From: CAVTJL01 sp963735065
Lineage (GTDB): Bacteria > Pseudomonadota > Alphaproteobacteria > Geminicoccales > Geminicoccaceae
DNA: 64,000 bases
Direction: 5' to 3'
Assembly (NCBI GenBank): GCA_963735065.1
Contig: CAVTJL010000004.1
Coordinates: forward strand, 1,763,270-1,827,269
The notes below the pieces were generated by a model that saw only the letters and a program-made list of their open reading frames with translations, had not been told where the DNA came from and made no database searches. Positions 1 through 8,875 of this stretch are shown here, one piece after another (position 1 is the stretch's first letter; each line of letters begins with the position of its first letter). The translations under genes were made by a program, and so were the position numbers.

Positions 1-203
1 TCGTAGCCCTGCTGTGCGAGCGCATCGAGAAGGTGCTGCAGGCCCTCCCGCTGGACGACCAGAAGGTCGCCAGTCAGCACGCCCCCTGCCCCACCAATCG
101 CCTGTCCCTCGCGCGTCGTTCCGTGGACATCGCCGCACCTGATCTCAAAGCCAATTCCCTGAGACTGGACCCAGCCAGGGCTGTTGACCACCCTCTCTAG
201 CAT
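1..203 (-). CDS. N-terminal part of a possible 4Fe-4S/hydrogenase-beta-like protein, cut by window edge
   Basis: Reading leftwards from an ATG at 203, the frame stays open for 67 codons to the window edge. It encodes a sensible protein start (MLERVVNSPGWVQ) ending in a stretch containing LLVVQREGLQHLLDALAQQG. That last part resembles the opening of 4Fe-4S dicluster proteins related to sulfhydrogenase or anaerobic sulfite reductase subunits, whose first strand-helix unit looks similar; this identification is from memory and tentative. No cysteine cluster is visible in the part present. The gene diverges from the NifJ cluster across an 86-bp gap that holds a perfect FNR/FixK box, which fits an anaerobic redox role. 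The sequence upstream of the ATG shows no strong ribosome-binding site. Confidence 0.4.
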   Translation of the reverse strand, partial: MLERVVNSPGWVQSQGIGFEIRCGDVHGTTREGQAIGGAGGVLTGDLLVVQREGLQHLLDALAQQGY

Positions 204-222
204 TGCACGATCCAGGCGGTGC

Positions 223-236
223 TTGATCTCGATCAA
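223..236. promoter_or_regulatory. Perfect FNR/FixK box (anaerobox)
   Basis: TTGATCTCGATCAA is a perfect 5+5 inverted repeat with a 4-base spacer, matching the TTGAT-N4-ATCAA consensus of FNR, Anr and FixK regulators. Its centre lies 60 bases before the GTG of the GltD-like gene and 26 bases before the ATG of the divergent gene. Activation at -41.5 would put the rightward start of transcription near 271, inside the short leader. In the leftward direction the same spacing would put it inside the coding region, so rightward activation is the better reading. Confidence 0.75.
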
Positions 237-289
237 GGCATGCGGCGCGGTTCTGCCGCTCGATCTCCCGACGCCCAGGGAGTGACGCT

Positions 290-1922
290 GTGCCGGCGAG
301 ACCCAATGATCTGACAGTCGAGCCCGATCTCGCACGCGAGCGGCGGACGGGTCCATTTCGCACGCAACGCCCGCTCTATGTTGACCTCCTGCCGCCCTGC
401 AATCACGCCTGCCCGGCCGGCGAGAATATCCAAAGCTGGCTCGACGCCGCCCAGGGCGGCGACTTCGAGACGGCTTGGCGCCGGCTCGTCCAGGACAACC
501 CCTTTCCCGCCATTCACGGCCGTGTCTGCTATCATCCCTGCGAGAGCGCCTGTAACCGCGGCGAGCTCGACAGCGCCGTCAGCATCCACGCGGTCGAGCG
601 GTTCCTGGGCGACCTCGCGATCGAGCGTGGTTGGAGCCTGCCGGCGCCGGAAGGGGAGACCGGCAAGCGCATTCTCGTCGTGGGCGCTGGGCCGTCGGGG
701 CTCTCGGCCGCCTATCATCTCCGCCGCCGGGGCCACACGGTCGAGATCCGCGAGGCGGGACCGATGGCTGGCGGCATGCTCCATTTCGGCATCCCGGCCT
801 ATCGCCTGCCCCGCGTCGGTGCTCGATGCCGAGATCCAGCGGATCGCGGCCCTCGGCGTGCGGATCGTCCTCGACCACAAGGTCGAGGATCTGGAGGCCG
901 CGATCGGCGAAGGTCGATTCGATGCCGCGTTCGTCGCAGTGGGAGCGCACCTCGCCAAGCGCGCCGAGATCCCGGCCCGAGACGCCGGACGCATTCTCGA
1001 TGCCGTGAGCTTCCTCGAGAGCGTGGAGACCGGAGAGGCGCCGCAGCTCGGTCGGCGCGTCGCCATCTATGGCGGCGGCAACACGGCCATGGATGCCGCC
1101 CGCGTCGCCCGGCGCCTGGGTGCCGAGGAGGCGCTCATCATCTATCGCCGCGATCGCGAGCACATGCCGGCGCACGGCTTCGAGGCCGACGAGGCGGTCG
1201 AGGAAGGCGTGAAGATCCACTGGCTGCGAACGATCAAGGCGATCGACGAGACGCATTTCACGGTCGAGGTCATGACGATCGACGAGCATGGCCGGCCGCA
1301 GCCCACCGGGCGCTTCGAGACGCTCGAGGCCGACGCGCTGATCCTGGCGCTGGGCCAGGACACCGACACGGGCTTCCTGCGCAAGGTGTCGGGCGTGGCG
1401 TTCAAGGACGACGGCACGGTCGTCGTCGACGACCGGATGATGACCGGCCGGCCCGGCCTTTTCGCCGGCGGCGACATGGTGCCGGCCGAGCGCACGGTGA
1501 CGGTGGCCGTGGGGCACGGGAAGTCGGCGGCGCGCAACATCGACGCCTGGCTCAGGGGCGACCGCTACGAGAAGCCGCCGCCGCACCCGGTCGTCGCGTT
1601 CGACAAGCTCCACGTCTGGTACTTCACCGACGCGCCGCAGCGCAGCCAGCGCGAGCTTGAAGGGACGCAGCGAACGGCCTCGTTCGACGAGGTGGTGAGC
1701 GGGCTCAGCGAGGCGGAGGCCCGCTTCGAGGCCAAGCGCTGCCTTTCCTGTGGCAACTGCTTCGAGTGCGACGGCTGCTACGGCGCCTGTCCGGAGGGTG
1801 CCGTCGTCAAGCTCGGGCCCGGCAAGCGCTACCGTTACGACTATGACCGCTGCACGGGCTGCGCCGTCTGCTTCGAGCAGTGCCCCTGCCACGCCATCGA
1901 GATGATCCCGGAGCCGGCATGA
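290..1922 (+). CDS. GltD/PreT-like NAD(P)- and FAD-binding oxidoreductase with C-terminal 2[4Fe-4S] domain (frameshifted)
   Basis: This is a flavoprotein of the glutamate-synthase small-subunit family that should shuttle electrons between NAD(P)H and ferredoxin-type centres. The N-terminal Cys-rich helical domain shows CNHACPAGENIQ and CYHPCESACNRGE, followed by an FAD Rossmann motif (VVGAGPSGLSAA) and an NAD(P) motif (IYGGGNTAMDAAR). The C-terminus carries ferredoxin clusters CLSCGNCFECDGCYGACP and CTGCAVCFEQCPCHAI. The start is GTG at 290, preceded by AGGGAG. One extra base near 811-817, where the frame should read LPRSVLDAE, breaks the frame; without it the protein is about 543 residues. 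The stop overlaps the NifJ start as ATGA. In PreT of bacterial dihydropyrimidine dehydrogenase the ferredoxin domain sits on the partner PreA, so here the domain is swapped. The substrate is unknown. Confidence 0.8.
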
Positions 1923-4900
1923 TGGCGACGATCCTTGAAGAGCGCCCCGCTGCGCGGCCATCCCCGAATGTCCCGACAGGCGGGCAGCGGGTCACGATCG
2001 ACGGCAACGAGGCCTGCGCGCACGTGGCCTACCGGGTGAACGAGGTCTGCGCGATCTACCCGATCACGCCCTCCTCGCCGATGGCCGAGCTGGCGGATCA
2101 GTGGTCGAGCGAGAACAGAAAGAACATCTGGGGCAATGTTCCCGACATCATCGAGATGCAGGCCGAGGGCGGGGCTGCCGGCGCCGTGCACGGGGCGCTC
2201 CAGGCCGGGGCTCTGACGACGACCTTCACAGCCTCGCAGGGCCTGCTTCTCATGATCCCCAACATGTACAAGATCGCAGGCGAGCTGACGCCGGCCGTCT
2301 TCCACGTGGCGGCCCGCTCGGTCGCGGCCCAGGCGCTCTCGATCTTCGGCGACCACAGCGACGTCATGGCGACGCGCGCCACCGGCTTTGCCCAGCTCTG
2401 CTCGAGCTCGGTGCAGGAGGCGCACGACATGGCGCTCGTGGCCCAGGCGGCCACGCTCGAGGCGCGCGTGCCGTTCATCCATTTCTTCGACGGCTTTCGC
2501 ACCTCGCACGAGGTGCACAAGATCGAGCTCCTGCCGGACGCGACGATCCGGGCGATGATCGACGACAATTTCGTCCTCGCCCACCGCCAGCGCGCGCTCA
2601 ACCCCGACAATCCCTTCATCCGCGGCACCGCCCAGAATCCCGACGTCTTCTTTCAGGCGCGCGAGACGGTGAACCCATTCTACGCCGCGACGCCTGCGAT
2701 CGTCGAAAGGGCCATGGAGCGCTTCGGCGCGCTCACCGGTCGCCGCTACCGCCTCTTCGACTATTGGGGCGATCCGGCGGCCGAGCGCGTGCTTGTCCTC
2801 ATGGGCTCGGGTGCCGAGGCCGCACGCGAGACGGTCGAGCATCTGGCGGCGCAAGGGGCGAAGGTGGGCGCAGTCCAGGTCCATCTCTACCGGCCCTTCT
2901 CCGCAGCGCATCTCCTGGAGGCCCTCCCCGCCTCCGTGCGCCACGTGGCCGTGCTCGATCGCACCAAGGAGCCGGGCGCCACGGGCGAGCCCCTCTATCT
3001 CGACGTGGTGGCGGCGCTGGCCGAGGCTGCGGCCGACGGCGTGCGGCCGATGCCCAGGGTGATCGGCGGCCGCTACGGCCTCTCGTCCAAGGAGGTCACC
3101 CCGGCCATGGTCCTGGCGGTGCTGGACGAGCTCCACAAGGATCGGCCGAAGCGCCACTTCACCCTCGGCATCAGGGACGACGTCGCCCACACGAGCCTCG
3201 AGGTCGACCCCGACTTCGTGATCGAGCCGCCCGAGGTCGTGCGCGCGATGTTCTTCGGCCTCGGTGCCGACGGCACGGTCGGAGCGAACAAGAACAGCAT
3301 CAAGATCATCGGCGAGGACACCGATCTCTTCGCCCAGGGCTATTTCGTCTACAACTCCAAGAAATCGGGCTCGCGCACGGTCTCGCATCTGCGCTTCGGG
3401 CCCAGGCCCATCCGCTCGACCTATCTGATCCAGCAGGCGAGCTTCATCGCCTGCCACCAGTTCAGCTTCCTCGAGAAGATCGACGTGCTCGAGGCCGCAG
3501 CACCGGGTGCCGTCTTCCTTCTCAACAGCCCCTGGGGCCCCGAGGAGGTCTGGGCCAAGCTGCCGCGCGAGGCGCAAGAGACGATCCGGGCGAAGAAGCT
3601 CGAGCTCCACGTCATCGACGCCTACGAGGTGGCGCGGCAAACCGGCATGGGCGTGCAGATCAACACGATCATGCAGACCTGCTTCTTTGCGATCTCACGC
3701 GTCCTCCCGCGCGAGGAGGCGATCGCCCGCATCAAGGCCGCCATCAAGAAGAGCTACGGCAAAAAGGGCCAGAGAACGGTCGAGCGCAACTTCGCCGCCG
3801 TCGATGCGGCGCTCGCGCACCTGCATCGCGTGACGGTCCCCGACACCATCCAGGGCAGCGTCGGCCGGCTGCCCCTCGTTCCGCCCGACGCGCCCGAGTT
3901 CCTGCGGACTGTGACGGGCATCATGCTGGCCGGGCACGGCGACGATCTGCCGGTGAGCGCGCTGCCGGCCGACGGCACATGGCCCTCGGGCACCACGGCG
4001 TTCGAGAAGCGCAACGTATCGCTGAGCGTGCCGGTCTGGGAGCCGGACCTCTGCATCCAGTGCGGCCATTGCAGCTTCGTCTGCCCGCACGCCGTCATCC
4101 GCTCGAAGTTCTACAACGAGGCCGAGCTCGAGGCGGCGCCCGAAGGCTTCAAGTCGGCGTCGATCGACGCGCGCGGCTTTCCCGACACGCGCTACACGCT
4201 CCAGATCTATGTCGAGGACTGCACCGGCTGCGGGCTCTGCGTCGAGGTCTGCCCCGTCCGCAGCAAGGAGCGGACCGACCGGCGGGCCATCAACATGGCC
4301 GAGAAGGAGCCGCTTCTCGAGACCGAGCGCACCAATGAGCGCTTCTTCGAGACCCTGCCGGTCAACGACCGCGGGCGGGTCGACTTCTCGACCGTGCGCG
4401 GCGCGCAGTTCCTCGAGCCGCTGTTCGAGTTCTCGGGTGCGTGCGCCGGCTGCGGCGAGACGCCTTATCTCAAGCTCGCCACCCAGCTTTTCGGCGACCG
4501 GATGATCGTCGCCAACGCCACTGGCTGCTCCTCGATCTATGGCGGCAACCTGCCGACCACCCCCTGGGCCCGCAACGCCGAGGGCCGCGGCCCCGCTTGG
4601 TCGAACTCGCTCTTCGAGGACAACGCCGAGTTCGGCCTCGGCATGCGCCTCGCCGCCGACAAGCACCGGGCGATGGCCCAGGCGTTGGCCCGCGAGCTGG
4701 CACCAGCCCTGAGCGCGGATCTGGTCGAGGCGATCCTCACAGCACCGCAGCGGACCGAGGGCCAGATTCGCGCGGTCCGGGAGAAGGTGGCGGCGCTGCG
4801 TCAGAAGCTGGCCGGCCTCGACGACGACAGAGCGCGGCACCTCCTCTCCGTCGCAGACCATCTCGTCCGGCGCAGCGTGTGGCTGATCGGCGGCGACGGC

Positions 4901-5527
4901 TGGGCCTACGACATCGGCGCAGGCGGCCTCGACCACGTCCTCTCGACCGGCCGCGACGTCAACGTCCTGGTCCTCGACACCGAGGTCTATTCCAACACCG
5001 GCGGCCAGGCGTCCAAGGCCACGCCCATGGCCGCCGTCGCCAAGTTCGCGAACGCCGGCAAGCATGTCGGCAAGAAGGACCTGGCGCTCCAGGCCATCAG
5101 CTACGGCAATGTCTACGTGGCCCAGGTCGCCATGGGCGGCAATCCGCAGCAGACGCTTCTGGCGTTTCGCGAGGCCGAGGCCTGGCCCGGCCCATCGCTC
5201 ATCCTCGCCTACAGCCACTGCATCGCGCACGGGATCGACATGCGCTTCGGCCTGAAGCAGCAGTCGCTGGCCGTCCATTCCGGCTACTGGCCGCTCTTCC
5301 GCTACAACCCGGCGCTCAGGGAGAGCGGCGTGCCACCGCTCGTCCTCGACTCCCAGCGCCCGACCGTGCCGTTCCGCGACTACGCCAACAACGAGCTGCG
5401 CTATCGCATGCTGTCGCTCACCAACCCGGCCGAGGCGGAGAGCCTGATGGCCCGGGCCGAGGAGCAGGTGCGCCGTACCTGGGACCTCTACGAGGTCATG
5501 GCGACGCGTGGCGAGCATCCGGCCTGA
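1919..5527 (+). CDS. nifJ: Pyruvate:ferredoxin (flavodoxin) oxidoreductase, NifJ type
   Basis: This protein converts pyruvate and CoA to acetyl-CoA and CO2, reducing ferredoxin or flavodoxin. At 1202 residues it is the normal length for the single-chain homodimeric enzyme. Domain I opens with YPITPSSPMAE (about residue 47). Two [4Fe-4S] motifs follow near 711 (CIQCGHCSFVCPHA) and 768 (CTGCGLCVEVCP). The TPP domain has GACAGCGETPYLKL near 839 and EVYSNTGGQASKATP near 1020. I chose ATG 1919, where ATGATGG overlaps the upstream stop, over an in-frame ATG at 1880 that would lie inside the preceding gene. It is translationally coupled between the GltD-like and DHOD-like genes. The FNR box upstream of the operon fits use of an oxygen-sensitive enzyme under low oxygen. 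Confidence 0.95.
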   Translation: MMATILEERPAARPSPNVPTGGQRVTIDGNEACAHVAYRVNEVCAIYPITPSSPMAELADQWSSENRKNIWGNVPDIIEMQAEGGAAGAVHGALQAGALTTTFTASQGLLLMIPNMYKIAGELTPAVFHVAARSVAAQALSIFGDHSDVMATRATGFAQLCSSSVQEAHDMALVAQAATLEARVPFIHFFDGFRTSHEVHKIELLPDATIRAMIDDNFVLAHRQRALNPDNPFIRGTAQNPDVFFQARETVNPFYAATPAIVERAMERFGALTGRRYRLFDYWGDPAAERVLVLMGSGAEAARETVEHLAAQGAKVGAVQVHLYRPFSAAHLLEALPASVRHVAVLDRTKEPGATGEPLYLDVVAALAEAAADGVRPMPRVIGGRYGLSSKEVTPAMVLAVLDELHKDRPKRHFTLGIRDDVAHTSLEVDPDFVIEPPEVVRAMFFGLGADGTVGANKNSIKIIGEDTDLFAQGYFVYNSKKSGSRTVSHLRFGPRPIRSTYLIQQASFIACHQFSFLEKIDVLEAAAPGAVFLLNSPWGPEEVWAKLPREAQETIRAKKLELHVIDAYEVARQTGMGVQINTIMQTCFFAISRVLPREEAIARIKAAIKKSYGKKGQRTVERNFAAVDAALAHLHRVTVPDTIQGSVGRLPLVPPDAPEFLRTVTGIMLAGHGDDLPVSALPADGTWPSGTTAFEKRNVSLSVPVWEPDLCIQCGHCSFVCPHAVIRSKFYNEAELEAAPEGFKSASIDARGFPDTRYTLQIYVEDCTGCGLCVEVCPVRSKERTDRRAINMAEKEPLLETERTNERFFETLPVNDRGRVDFSTVRGAQFLEPLFEFSGACAGCGETPYLKLATQLFGDRMIVANATGCSSIYGGNLPTTPWARNAEGRGPAWSNSLFEDNAEFGLGMRLAADKHRAMAQALARELAPALSADLVEAILTAPQRTEGQIRAVREKVAALRQKLAGLDDDRARHLLSVADHLVRRSVWLIGGDGWAYDIGAGGLDHVLSTGRDVNVLVLDTEVYSNTGGQASKATPMAAVAKFANAGKHVGKKDLALQAISYGNVYVAQVAMGGNPQQTLLAFREAEAWPGPSLILAYSHCIAHGIDMRFGLKQQSLAVHSGYWPLFRYNPALRESGVPPLVLDSQRPTVPFRDYANNELRYRMLSLTNPAEAESLMARAEEQVRRTWDLYEVMATRGEHPA

Positions 5528-5537
5528 GGAGCGAGCG

Positions 5538-6549
5538 ATGGTGGATCTCCGCACCTCCTATCTGGGGCTGCCGCTCGCCCATCCGGTCGTGGCTTCGGCT
5601 TCCCCGCTCTCGCGCACGCTCGACGGGATACGGCGGCTGGAGGATGGCGGGGCTGCCGCCATCGTCCTCTTCTCGCTGTTCGAGGAGCAGATCCGTCAGG
5701 AGCGCGCCGCTCTCGACCGGCTCACGTCGGCCGGCACCGAGAGCTTCGGCGAGGCCCTCGACTATTTCCCAACCGTCGAGGACAGCCGCATCGGCCCCGG
5801 TCCCTATCTGGAGCTGCTGGGGCAGGCCGCGCGCAGCACCGGCGTTCCTGTCATCGCAAGCTTGAATGGCGTCACGAGCGAAGGCTGGACCGAGCATGCG
5901 GCCCTCATGCAGGAGGCAGGCGCCGCCGCCATCGAGCTCAACATCTTCCACATCCCGGCCGACCTCGACACCTCCTCCGCCGACGTCGAGCAGCGCTGCA
6001 TCGACATCCTGGTGGCCGTCCGACGCGCCGTCTCGATCCCGGTGGCCGTCAAGCTCGGCCCCTTCTACAGCGCATTCGGCAATCTAGCCCGACGCCTGGT
6101 CGAGGCGGGGGCCAACGGCCTCGTCCTCTTCAACCGCTTCTACCAGCCGGACCTCGATCTCGACGCGCTCGAGGTGGCCCCCACGCTCGAGCTCAGCAGG
6201 CCCTCGGAGATCCGGCTTCCGCTCTTGTGGATCGCCGTGCTGCACGGACGCATCCAGGCCTCGCTCGCCGCCAGCACCGGCGTCCAGGGCGCCCGACGAG
6301 GTCGTCAAATACATCCTCTCCGGTGCCGACGCGGTCATGACCACCTCGGCTCTGCTGCGCGAGGGTCCGGGCCGGCTGGGGACGCTGCGCGACGGCCTGG
6401 CCGCCTGGATGGAGCGCCACGGCTATGCCTCGGTGGCACAGATGAAGGGTGCCATGAGCCAGCGTCACGTCCCCGACCCCACAGCCTTCGAGCGCGCGAA
6501 CTATCTGCGCGTGCTCAATTCCTGGCGCGAGCCCGAGACGGGGTTCTGA
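5538..6549 (+). CDS. Dihydroorotate dehydrogenase-like FMN protein (frameshifted)
   Basis: The ATG at 5538 follows GAGGAGCGAGCG, ten bases after the nifJ stop. The protein is a TIM-barrel FMN oxidoreductase of the dihydroorotate-dehydrogenase/PreA family, with ASLNGVTSEGW, IELNIFH, a lysine in VAVKLGPFYSAFG, and the FMN-phosphate loop GADAVMTTSALL. It lacks the C-terminal ferredoxin domain of PreA. One extra base near 6287-6291, where the frame should read APDEVVKYIL, shifts the frame; corrected, the product is about 336 residues. Such proteins commonly sit next to nifJ and their substrate is not established. Together with the GltD-like protein this resembles a rearranged PreT/PreA pair. True pyrimidine synthesis is unlikely in this setting. 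Confidence 0.8.
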
Positions 6550-6553
6550 ACGC

Positions 6554-7477
6554 CTAGCCCGAGCTGTCGGCGGGCCGCAGATCACCGCGGGCGATGCCGG
6601 CGGCGGCGACGGCGCGGATCTCGTCGACGAGGGCCAGGGCGAGACGCGAGAGGGGTCGATGCGGGGCAAGCAATAGCCTCGCCGTGATGGGCTGCGATGG
6701 CTGCAGCGGCCGTGCGACCAATCCCGGAAAGCCGCCTCCGAGAAGGCTGAAGCGATCGACGAGGGTGATGCCGACGCCGGCTCGCGCGAGCGCGCATGCG
6801 GTGAAAGACTGGGCGACGTCGACAGCCACCATGCGACGCAGGCCGGCACGCCGGAAGAACCCCTCGATCAGGGAGCCGATCGGCAGGTGGCGACTGAATG
6901 AGATGAGAGGGTACGCCGCCACGTCCTGAGCGCTGATGGCGTCGTGCCCGGCGAGCGGATGGCCCGGCGGCATGGCGCAGACCAGGTCCGACACACAGAG
7001 GTCCTCCGCGAGGGTCGATGCGTCCTCGACCGGGGCCAGCACGAGACCAATCTCCGCGCCGTGGTTGACGACCTGCTCCACCACCGCGTCATTGACGATG
7101 GACTGCACGCCGACCTGCGCACGCGGACGCGTCTCACGGAACTGCCGGATCGCCTCGGGCACGAGGCTCGAGGCGAGGGCCGGCGTCGCCGCCACGGTCA
7201 CGAGCCCGCTGCGGGTATGCTGGAGGTCCTCCGCCAGACGCTGCACCAGCTCGATGCTGGTGAAGACCTTGTTGACCTCGGGAAAGAGCGTGCGTGCCTC
7301 GGGCGTCGGCAGCAGCCGCCCGCGATCGCGGATGAAGAGAGCAAAGCCCAGCTGGTCTTCCGTGTGACGCAGCAGCTTGCTCACTGCCGGCTGCGAGATT
7401 CCGAGCATTCTCCCCGCCTCGGTCACCGTGCCGGTGGCGAGCACCGCGCGCAGGACCTCAAGCTGTCGGAGGTTCAT
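6554..7477 (-). CDS. LysR-family transcriptional regulator
   Basis: The N-terminal winged helix-turn-helix reads MNLRQLEVLRAVLATGTVTEAGRMLGISQPAVSKLL, written here in its family-typical order with the recognition helix at ISQPAVSKL. It is followed by a LysR substrate-binding domain to about residue 300. Two ATGs are possible, at 7483 and 7477. The first lies inside a 15-bp palindromic operator, so I prefer 7477, although neither has a good ribosome-binding site. The gene diverges from the branched-chain-type ABC importer and is convergent, four bases away, with the DHOD-like gene. The most likely target is the divergent transporter plus its own promoter. The ligand is unknown and may be the transported or metabolised acid. 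Confidence 0.9.
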   Translation of the reverse strand: MNLRQLEVLRAVLATGTVTEAGRMLGISQPAVSKLLRHTEDQLGFALFIRDRGRLLPTPEARTLFPEVNKVFTSIELVQRLAEDLQHTRSGLVTVAATPALASSLVPEAIRQFRETRPRAQVGVQSIVNDAVVEQVVNHGAEIGLVLAPVEDASTLAEDLCVSDLVCAMPPGHPLAGHDAISAQDVAAYPLISFSRHLPIGSLIEGFFRRAGLRRMVAVDVAQSFTACALARAGVGITLVDRFSLLGGGFPGLVARPLQPSQPITARLLLAPHRPLSRLALALVDEIRAVAAAGIARGDLRPADSSG

Positions 7478-7481
7478 GGTC

Positions 7482-7496
7482 ATAACCAGCCGTTAT
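7482..7496. promoter_or_regulatory. LysR-type operator palindrome
   Basis: ATAACCAGCCGTTAT is a perfect inverted repeat (ATAAC-N5-GTTAT) that also fits the ATAA-N7-TTAT form and the T-N11-A rule of LysR binding sites. It overlaps the first possible start codon of the lysR gene and lies about 135 bases before the divergent transporter start, as expected for an autoregulated divergent pair. Confidence 0.65.
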
Positions 7497-7629
7497 AGTC
7501 AGCCCAATTCTCGATATTTGACATCATGGGAAGCGAACGGCAACAAGCGCCTCACGCTCTGAATGGAGCCCTGTCGCCGTGTCGTCGCGATTGCGATGGC
7601 GACGGGGCGCAAGGATTGGGGAGGAATCA

Positions 7630-8835
7630 ATGGTCAAGCTGTCGCGACGTCAGGCTCTTGGCGCCATGGCCTCGGCGGTACCGCTCGCCGCATCGTCGAC
7701 GATGCTCTCGCGCATCGCCATGGCGGCCGGGAGCGAGCCGATCAAGGTCGGCTGGCTGGTGGCCCTTACCGGTGCGAACTCCGCGCCCGGCATCGGCTTC
7801 GACCGCGGCATCCACTATGCCGCCGACAAGATCAACGCCGCTGGCGGGATCATGGGACGGCAGGTCCAGATCGTCACCCGCGACACGCAGGGCGACCCGA
7901 CCAAGGCCGTGAACGCGGCGCTCGAGCTGATCAACCAGGAGAAGGTGGTCTGCACGATCGGCCCGACCAACTCGGGCGAGGGCTTGGCCACCACGCCGCT
8001 GATTGCCCGCTACAAGATGCCGAGCTTCGTCTACGGCGTCGTCGATCAGCTCATCGATGCCAAGAAGTATCCCTTCGCCTATCGCGTGCTCCCTTCCAAC
8101 AAGCAGTGGACCCTGGCGGGTCAGAACTATGCGCTCAAGACCCTGGGCCTGAAAAAGGTCGGGGTGATCGGCGATGCCACCGGCTACGGCACCGCCACCG
8201 TCGAGCTGGCCAAGAAGGAGCTGCATGACGCCGGCGCCGAGATCGCCTACTCGGCCCTGATCGACGCCAATCAGACCGACGTCTCGACCGACATGCAAAA
8301 GGCGCAGGCCGCGGGGTCAGAGGCGCTGATGATCTGGTCGGACTCGGCGGGGCTCAACTCCCGCCTGATGAACGCCCGCGGCGACATGGGCTGGGACGTC
8401 CCGATGATCGGCCATCCGGCCATGGGTGCGGGGTCGGTCAAGGCGCTGCTGAAGAAGCCCGAGAACTGGGACAAGGTCTACATCATCGGCTACCGGTCGA
8501 CGAGCTACGACAAGGACGGCAACCTGCCGAAGCGGACCCAGGCCTTCCTCGACGAGGTCAAGAAGACCGTGAAGGTCGACGACACCACCCTCTGGTGGGT
8601 CGCGGCCGGCTTCGACTCAATCAATCTCCTCAAGCTCGCCGTCGAGAAGGGCGGCTCGACCGACCATGACGCCATCAAGAAGGCGCTCGAGGCGCCCAAG
8701 GTGATCGAGGGCGTCTTCGGCGACTACAGCTACACGGCGGAGCAGCACAATGGCTATCCGGTGGACGAGATCGCCATGAACGCCGCCAACTCCTTCCGCA
8801 ACGGCGCCTACGACCTGGCGCCCGGCTACAGCTAG
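7630..8835 (+). CDS. Branched-chain-type ABC transporter substrate-binding protein (Tat-exported)
   Basis: This is the periplasmic binding protein of a HAAT/Liv-type importer. ATG 7630 is preceded by GGGGAGG, which decides the start over an in-frame upstream ATG. The leader SRRQALGAMASAVPLAASS has a twin-arginine motif and a hydrophobic stretch. The mature part begins near IKVGWLVALTGANSAPG and has the usual bilobed Peripla_BP_6 layout: RDTQGDPTKAVNAALELI, ADATGYG-like hinge and a final YSYTAEQHNGYPVDEI. It is 401 residues, which is usual for the family. It heads an operon with permease, fused permease-ATPase, ATPase and an enolase-superfamily enzyme. The ligand may therefore be a hydroxy or sugar acid rather than leucine; this is inference from context. 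Confidence 0.92.
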   Translation: MVKLSRRQALGAMASAVPLAASSTMLSRIAMAAGSEPIKVGWLVALTGANSAPGIGFDRGIHYAADKINAAGGIMGRQVQIVTRDTQGDPTKAVNAALELINQEKVVCTIGPTNSGEGLATTPLIARYKMPSFVYGVVDQLIDAKKYPFAYRVLPSNKQWTLAGQNYALKTLGLKKVGVIGDATGYGTATVELAKKELHDAGAEIAYSALIDANQTDVSTDMQKAQAAGSEALMIWSDSAGLNSRLMNARGDMGWDVPMIGHPAMGAGSVKALLKKPENWDKVYIIGYRSTSYDKDGNLPKRTQAFLDEVKKTVKVDDTTLWWVAAGFDSINLLKLAVEKGGSTDHDAIKKALEAPKVIEGVFGDYSYTAEQHNGYPVDEIAMNAANSFRNGAYDLAPGYS

Positions 8836-8875
8836 GAAAAGAAAGGCACGAGAAGGCCAGGATGGAGCAGACGCG

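Noticed and set aside
1841..3640. Leftward 599-codon open frame opposite nifJ
   Set aside because: High-GC antisense frame over a clearly identified nifJ; its product shows no recognisable motif.
7518..7546. Promoter TTGACA before the branched-chain-type transporter
   Set aside because: A good -35 is present, but the expected -10 position reads CAACAA, so I do not list it as supported.
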